Assembly (NCBI GenBank): GCA_022793355.1
Contig: JAAWCR010000144.1
Coordinates: 1 to 9,527, forward strand
DNA: 9,527 nt
Source of the DNA: Lawsonibacter sp.
GTDB lineage: Bacteria > Bacillota > Clostridia > Oscillospirales > Oscillospiraceae
Reading direction: 5' to 3'
Both the position numbers and the translations under genes were made by a program. The first letter of the stretch is position 1, and each line of letters begins with the position of its first letter. The notes beneath the pieces were generated by a model. It searched no databases and had not been told where the DNA came from. It was given only the letters and a program-made list of their open reading frames with translations. Shown here piece by piece: positions 5,591-9,527 of this stretch.

Positions 5591-6526
5591 ATGAGTGAGT
5601 TTACCCACCGCCCGGTGCTTCTTTGGAAGTGCATCGAGGCGCTGAATATCCGCCCGGAGGGAATCTATTTAGATGGCACCTTGGGCCGGGCGGGCCACAG
5701 CCGGGAAATCGCCAAACGGCTGACCACCGGCCGTCTGCTCTGCGTTGACCGGGACCAGGCGGCCCTGGAGGAGGCCCGGGAGCGACTTGCCCCCTGGCTG
5801 GACCGGGTGACCCTGGTTCACAGCAACTTCGACCGGGTGGACGAGATATTGGACAGCCTGTCCCTGCCGGCCGCAGACGGGATGCTTTTCGACCTGGGGG
5901 TATCCTCCCCCCAGCTGGATGACGGCAGCCGCGGCTTCTCCTACATGCACGACGCCCCCCTGGACATGCGGATGGACCGGGACGAGGGCCTTACTGCCGC
6001 CGACATTGTCAACGGCTGGTCCCGGGAGGAGCTGAGACGCATCCTCTCCCAGTACGGCGAGGAGCGCTACGCACCTCAGATTGCCGGAGCCATCGTCCGC
6101 CGCAGAGAGGACAAGCCGATTGCCACCACCTTCGATCTGGTGGAAATCATCAAAAGCGCCATGCCCGGGAAAGCTTTACGTGAGAAGCAGCACCCCGCCA
6201 AGCGCACCTTTCAGGCCATCCGCATCGCCGTCAACGACGAGCTGGGCTGTGTGGAGCGGATGCTCCAGCGGGCGGTTCCCCGGCTGAACCCGGGGGGACG
6301 GCTGGCGGTGATTACCTTCCACTCCCTGGAGGACCGCGCCGTCAAAGCCGCCCTGGCCGGCTTCGCCCGGGGCTGTACCTGTCCCCCCGACTTCCCCGTC
6401 TGCATCTGCGGAAAGACCCCGGATGTCAGGCTGATTCATAAAAAACCCATCCTCCCCAGCCGGGAGGAGCTTGAGGAAAATCCCCGCGCCCGCAGCGCCA
6501 AGCTGAGGGTGGCGGAAAAACGGTAA
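5591..6526 (+). CDS. rsmH: 16S rRNA (cytosine(1402)-N(4))-methyltransferase RsmH
   Basis: This transfers a methyl group from S-adenosylmethionine to N4 of C1402 in the decoding centre of 16S rRNA. 311 residues, full length. Characteristic motifs are HRPVLL (6-11), the SAM-binding loop DGTLGRAGHS (28-37), VDRD (52-55), LFDLGVSSPQLD (99-110), HPAKRTFQAIRIAVNDELG (201-219), VITFHSLEDR (240-249) and the C-terminal RARSAKLR (299-306). A four-Cys stretch, CTCPPDFPVCIC (262-273), is also usual in the family. The glycine loop has Arg-Ala where Gly-Gly is common, a conservative clade variant rather than a defect. ATG 5591 follows the mraZ stop by one base, consistent with translational coupling. Older name mraW. 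Confidence 0.97.
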   Translation: MSEFTHRPVLLWKCIEALNIRPEGIYLDGTLGRAGHSREIAKRLTTGRLLCVDRDQAALEEARERLAPWLDRVTLVHSNFDRVDEILDSLSLPAADGMLFDLGVSSPQLDDGSRGFSYMHDAPLDMRMDRDEGLTAADIVNGWSREELRRILSQYGEERYAPQIAGAIVRRREDKPIATTFDLVEIIKSAMPGKALREKQHPAKRTFQAIRIAVNDELGCVERMLQRAVPRLNPGGRLAVITFHSLEDRAVKAALAGFARGCTCPPDFPVCICGKTPDVRLIHKKPILPSREELEENPRARSAKLRVAEKR

Positions 6527-6538
6527 AGGAGCCGAGTT

Positions 6539-7099
6539 ATGGCTACAATTCGCCGCCGCCATACAACCACATACAGCACCTACGGCAGCGTGGCCTACGC
6601 TCCCGCCTACGAGGACGGAAACGCCGTACGTTCCCCCCGTAGAGAGGAGGAGCTGCGCCGGGCCCCGGTCCCCCGGCCCAAGCGGCAGGTACGCCGCCAC
6701 GAGCGGGCCCGGGTGGAGGTGCGGCAGGCGGGACAGGTCGCCCCCTTCGCGGTGGTGGGCTTTCTGGCCGTGGCCGTTTTTGCGGTCTTGCTGGTGACAA
6801 GCTACGCCCAGCTGGCGGTGGCCAACGACGAGATGGTCGCCCTGCAGCGGGAGCTGACCGACCTGAAATCCGAAAACAGCAAACTGTCCGCCCAGTATGA
6901 GAAGGTATTCGACCTGGCTACCATCCAGGCGGCGGTGGGAGACACCATGGTCCGCCCCACCAACGAGCAGATGGTGTATATCGATTTGTCTGAACCGGAC
7001 ACGGTGACCGTCTATCCGGGGAACCGGGCCGGCGGGCTGGAGGATCTCATTCAGGGGCTCCAGGACCTCTTTGGAGGGATTATAGAATATTTCCGCTGA
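6539..7099 (+). CDS. FtsL-like septum protein (bitopic, coiled coil)
   Basis: A 186-residue protein at the position of ftsL, 12 bases after rsmH, with AAAGGAG at the junction (the stop codon of rsmH overlaps it). Residues 1-65 are a long, very basic cytoplasmic tail (RRR, RPKRQVRRHERARVEVR). Residues about 68-88 form one transmembrane helix. Residues about 92-125 form a heptad-like coiled coil (VALQRELTDLKSENSKLSAQYEKV shape). The extracytoplasmic C-terminus is about 60 residues, ending in an amphipathic stretch. FtsL with FtsB/DivIC activates the septal synthase. The sequence of FtsL is poorly conserved, so the call rests on topology and gene order. The cytoplasmic tail is longer than in most FtsL proteins. 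Confidence 0.78.
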   Translation: MATIRRRHTTTYSTYGSVAYAPAYEDGNAVRSPRREEELRRAPVPRPKRQVRRHERARVEVRQAGQVAPFAVVGFLAVAVFAVLLVTSYAQLAVANDEMVALQRELTDLKSENSKLSAQYEKVFDLATIQAAVGDTMVRPTNEQMVYIDLSEPDTVTVYPGNRAGGLEDLIQGLQDLFGGIIEYFR

Positions 7100-7136
7100 C
7101 CCGGCCATATAGTGTAAGGCACGGTCCGGCTGGGTC
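7098..7136 (+). other. Hairpin overlapping the ftsL-like stop codon
   Basis: GACCCGGCC (7098-7106) pairs with GGCTGGGTC (7128-7136) over 9 bp with one G-U pair and a 21-nt loop. It begins inside the TGA stop codon. There is no T-tract after it, so it is not a good terminator; it may be an mRNA processing or stability signal. Confidence 0.4.
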
Positions 7137-7170
7137 AAAGCGCACAAACTCACCCGGTATTTTATAGATA

Positions 7171-7204
7171 GAAAGGGCGCAAGAAGGTTATCTTGCGCCC
7201 TTTC
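7171..7204 (+). other. Perfect 14-bp hairpin in the ftsL-PBP spacer
   Basis: Bases 7171-7184 (GAAAGGGCGCAAGA) are perfectly complementary to 7191-7204, with the 6-nt loop AGGTTA. It resembles a strong terminator or attenuator stem, but only CAATGA follows on the plus strand and TATCTATAAAA on the minus strand, so a T-tract is absent. It lies 5 bp before the repeat element and may reduce, process or pause transcription between ftsL and the PBP gene. Confidence 0.6.
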
Positions 7205-7208
7205 CAAT

Positions 7209-7390
7209 GAGAAGCGCCGAATTCCCGAGCAGGGACGCTTGGAGCGGAGCGCGGAATACAAACCAAGCGCCGCAGAGCGGAGCTGTTTGTATTCCAAGTC
7301 GTAGCGAAAGCGTTCCGGCCGCGGGGGAACCGAGGCGTGACATTCCGAGAAGCGCCGAATTCCCGAGCAGGGACGCTTGGAGCGGAGCGC
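7209..7390. repeat. 182-bp element: 44-bp direct repeats flanking a long palindrome
   Basis: Two identical 44-bp copies lie at 7209-7252 and 7347-7390. Each can fold on itself (AAGCG with CGCTT, and TCCC with GGGA). Between them, GGAATACAAAC (7253-7263) and GTTTGTATTCC (7285-7295) form an 11-bp perfect palindrome around a GC-rich centre. That centre repeats shortened parts of the 44-mer: AAGCGCCG occurs at 7212, 7265 and 7350, and GAGCGGAGC at 7242, 7275 and 7380. A further small inverted repeat, GTTCC/GGAAC, is at 7312-7330. No reading frame here looks like a protein. It ends 22 bp before the PBP start codon. It resembles a REP- or MITE-like non-coding repeat. Confidence 0.75.
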
Positions 7391-7412
7391 ATGCCGCTAA
7401 AGGGAGGCTTTT

Positions 7413-9527
7413 ATGGCTGGCAGAAGCAAATACGAGCACAACATGAAGGCTATGGGGGTGCCCACCAACGCCACCCGGGGCAGCCACTCCAAGCGGGCCA
7501 TCTTGCACCGGACGCTGTTTCTGATGGGCCTGTGCGGTATCGTGATGTTCTTTCCCCTGATTTGGAAACTGTGGGACATCGCCGTTGTCCACAACAACGA
7601 GTATCAGGCAAAAGCCCTGAAGCAGTGGACCCTGGACTATGAGGTCTCTGCCCAGCGGGGAAACATCTACGACCGGAACGGCAGCATCATGGCGATGTCG
7701 GCCACAGTATACAAGCTGATCCTGTCCCCCCGTGAGCTGGTAGCGAGCGTCTCCAACAAGGATGCGGACGGCAAGCCCCTCAGTGACGAGGTGTATCAGG
7801 CCAAGGTGGCCGCCCAGCAGGAAAAAATGGTGGAGGAACTGCTGAACCTGGTCCCCGGTCTGGACCGGGAAAAGGTTTCCAAACAGATTCATAACACCCG
7901 AAACGCCTACTGGGTGGTCCGGAGCAACATTGAGGAGGAGGAAGCCAAGGTTCTGCGGACCTATATCGCGGAGAACGAAGCTTCTTATTACCTCCGTCTC
8001 TCCCCGGACACCAAGCGGTACTACCCTTACTCCGGCCTGGCCGCGCAGGCCCTGGGCTTTGTCAACGACAACGGAGGGGCCTACGGAATTGAGGCGGTAT
8101 ACAACGACATACTGGAGGGGACTGCCGGCCGGGTGGTCACCACCCGCACCGCCGGAGGCACCGCCCGGTATAACAGCTACGCCCAGTACATCGACCCGGT
8201 GGACGGCTATAACCTCACCCTCACCATCGACGCCACCATCCAGTCCTACTTAGAAAAAACCCTGGAGGAGGGCATCAAGGACTTCGAGGTGCAGGACGGG
8301 GCTTTTGCCATCGCAATGAACCCCAAGACGGGGGCTATTTACGGCATCGCCAGCTCCCCGGACTTTGACCCCAACCAGTTTACCACAATTACCAACGACC
8401 TGCTCAACAGTCAGATGGACGAAAATACCGCCGCCATTTTTGAAAAGCTGAAGGCCAACAACACCGAGAACCTCACTGACAGCGAGCTGATGAAGAAAGC
8501 GGAGGCCCAGGCCTACTCCGACGCGGTGAATACGCAGTGGCGCAGCAAGGCCATCGACTCCCGGTATGAGCCTGGCTCCGTGTTCAAGGCCATCGTGCTG
8601 GCCGCCGCCCTGGAGGAGGGTGTGGTCAGCGAAAACGACCACTTCTTCTGCTCCGGCCACGCCGATGTGCCCGGTTACCCCAAGCCCATCAACTGCTCCA
8701 ACACAAAGGGACACAAGGACCAGAACCTGGCCAAGGCGGTGGCCAACTCCTGCAACCCCGCCTTTATTGAGATTGGCAAGCGGCTGGGCATCGATAAATT
8801 TTACGACTACTTCGAGGCCTTCGGCATGCTGGAAAACACCGGCATTGACCTGCCCGGCGAGGCCAGCCTGGCCGGCGCCGTCTGGAGCCGGGAGGAGATG
8901 AGCAACGTGGACCTGGCGGTGGCCTCCTTCGGCCAGCGCTTTGAGATCACCCCCCTGCAAATGATCTGCGGCTTCTCCGCCGTCATCAACGGGGGCAACC
9001 TGGTAAAGCCCTATGTGGTTCAGACCATCAGCACCCAGGACGGCACTGTCATCCAGAACACTCAGCCCGAGGTGGTCCGGCAGGTCATCAGCAAGGAGAC
9101 CAGCCAGCGCGCCGCCGACATTCTGGAACAGGTGGTGGCCACCGGAAGCGGCAACAACGGCTATGTGGCGGGCTACCGCATCGGCGGCAAGACCGGCACC
9201 TCCGAGGTAAAGACGGTGGATAAAGACCACTATATCGTCTCCTTTATGGGCTACGCCCCCGCCGATGACCCCCAGGTAATCGTCCTGCTGGCCTACGACC
9301 ACCCCAAGGTCCGAGAGCCGGGGAGCAACTATGGCCCCAGCGGCGTCTACATCAGTGGCGGCAATATGGCCGCCAAAAAGGCGGGCCCCCTCATCGCCCA
9401 GATTCTGGATTACCTGGGAATTGAAAAAACCTACTCCACGGAAGAAGCCGCAGCCGCTGACGTGGTTATGCCCAAGGTCACCGGACTGAGCACCCCCAAG
9501 GCGGAGGACGATCTGTCCCGCGTAAAC
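7413..9527 (+). CDS. Class B penicillin-binding protein with PASTA, SpoVD/FtsI-type (partial, C-terminus outside window)
   Basis: A peptidoglycan DD-transpeptidase. The frame is open for 705 codons to the window edge. ATG 7413 has AGGGAGG at 7401-7407 with 5-nt spacing. Residues 1-33 are cytoplasmic and basic, and about 34-54 form a single transmembrane anchor. The dimerisation domain opens with SAQRGNIYDRNG (79-90). The transpeptidase motifs are S389-V-F-K392 (in EPGSVFKAI), S446-C-N448 and K593-T-G595 (in GGKTGTSEV), so the enzyme should be active and beta-lactam-sensitive in type. A PASTA domain starts near residue 684 (VVMPKVTGLSTPKAEDDL) and runs off the window. Its position after ftsL suggests the septal synthase FtsI/PBP2B, but PASTA-bearing SpoVD sits in the same place in many spore formers, so the two cannot be told apart here. 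Confidence 0.93.
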   Translation, partial: MAGRSKYEHNMKAMGVPTNATRGSHSKRAILHRTLFLMGLCGIVMFFPLIWKLWDIAVVHNNEYQAKALKQWTLDYEVSAQRGNIYDRNGSIMAMSATVYKLILSPRELVASVSNKDADGKPLSDEVYQAKVAAQQEKMVEELLNLVPGLDREKVSKQIHNTRNAYWVVRSNIEEEEAKVLRTYIAENEASYYLRLSPDTKRYYPYSGLAAQALGFVNDNGGAYGIEAVYNDILEGTAGRVVTTRTAGGTARYNSYAQYIDPVDGYNLTLTIDATIQSYLEKTLEEGIKDFEVQDGAFAIAMNPKTGAIYGIASSPDFDPNQFTTITNDLLNSQMDENTAAIFEKLKANNTENLTDSELMKKAEAQAYSDAVNTQWRSKAIDSRYEPGSVFKAIVLAAALEEGVVSENDHFFCSGHADVPGYPKPINCSNTKGHKDQNLAKAVANSCNPAFIEIGKRLGIDKFYDYFEAFGMLENTGIDLPGEASLAGAVWSREEMSNVDLAVASFGQRFEITPLQMICGFSAVINGGNLVKPYVVQTISTQDGTVIQNTQPEVVRQVISKETSQRAADILEQVVATGSGNNGYVAGYRIGGKTGTSEVKTVDKDHYIVSFMGYAPADDPQVIVLLAYDHPKVREPGSNYGPSGVYISGGNMAAKKAGPLIAQILDYLGIEKTYSTEEAAAADVVMPKVTGLSTPKAEDDLSRVN

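Noticed and set aside
6176..7297. A 373-codon open frame on the minus strand
   Set aside because: It lies antisense to rsmH and the ftsL-like gene and runs through the repeat element; it shows no protein family pattern.
7209..7390. The paired 44-bp repeats as a CRISPR array
   Set aside because: There are only two full copies, the interval is 94 bp rather than about 30-40, it contains its own palindrome, and no cas gene is nearby.
8250..9302. A 350-codon open frame on the minus strand
   Set aside because: It is antisense to the transpeptidase domain of the PBP, whose motifs are all intact on the plus strand.

Overview
The window looks like chromosomal DNA from a GC-rich, spore-forming Firmicute of the Clostridia, most like the Oscillospiraceae (Flavonifractor / Pseudoflavonifractor / Oscillibacter type). 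The reasons are GGAGG-type ribosome binding sites, sigma-A-like promoters with 17-bp spacers, a mraZ-rsmH-ftsL-PBP division cluster whose PBP has begun a PASTA domain, and a SpoIID-like peptidoglycan-binding protein. The lineage is inferred from gene content and style; no ribosomal RNA is present.

Layout, left to right. (1) Bases 1-574, minus strand: the N-terminal part of a lipoprotein substrate-binding protein of the iron(III)/AfuA type, with a clear promoter and a small palindrome at its mRNA 5' end. (2) Bases 575-1581: about 1 kb without an intact gene. It is AT-richer than the rest and holds the decayed remains of a group II intron reverse transcriptase/maturase (about 922-1419), followed by a probable intron 3' end near 1442. 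(3) Bases 1582-3836, plus strand: three tightly coupled genes encoding a carboxypeptidase-regulatory-like beta-sandwich protein, a SpoIID-like protein with two peptidoglycan-binding repeats, and a smaller protein with two peptidoglycan-binding repeats. None has a visible signal peptide. (4) Bases 3914-4739, minus strand: a 61-residue protein of unknown function downstream of a family 4 (Fe-S) uracil-DNA glycosylase, separated from the convergent cassette by a hairpin terminator. (5) Bases 5071-9527, plus strand: the start of the division and cell wall (dcw) cluster, with a promoter, MraZ-box-like repeats, mraZ, rsmH, an ftsL-like gene and a class B penicillin-binding protein that runs off the window.

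The dcw genes act together. MraZ is the cluster's transcriptional regulator, RsmH methylates 16S rRNA, the FtsL-like protein is a divisome bitopic protein, and the PBP crosslinks septal or spore peptidoglycan. The unusual part is the 313-bp gap between the ftsL-like gene and the PBP. It contains two hairpins and a 182-bp element flanked by identical 44-bp direct repeats around a long palindrome, which looks like a non-coding mobile or repeated element inside an essential operon. The other points of interest are the intron relic and the SpoIID-like cassette. I saw no CRISPR array, tRNA, rRNA or clearly new defence system.
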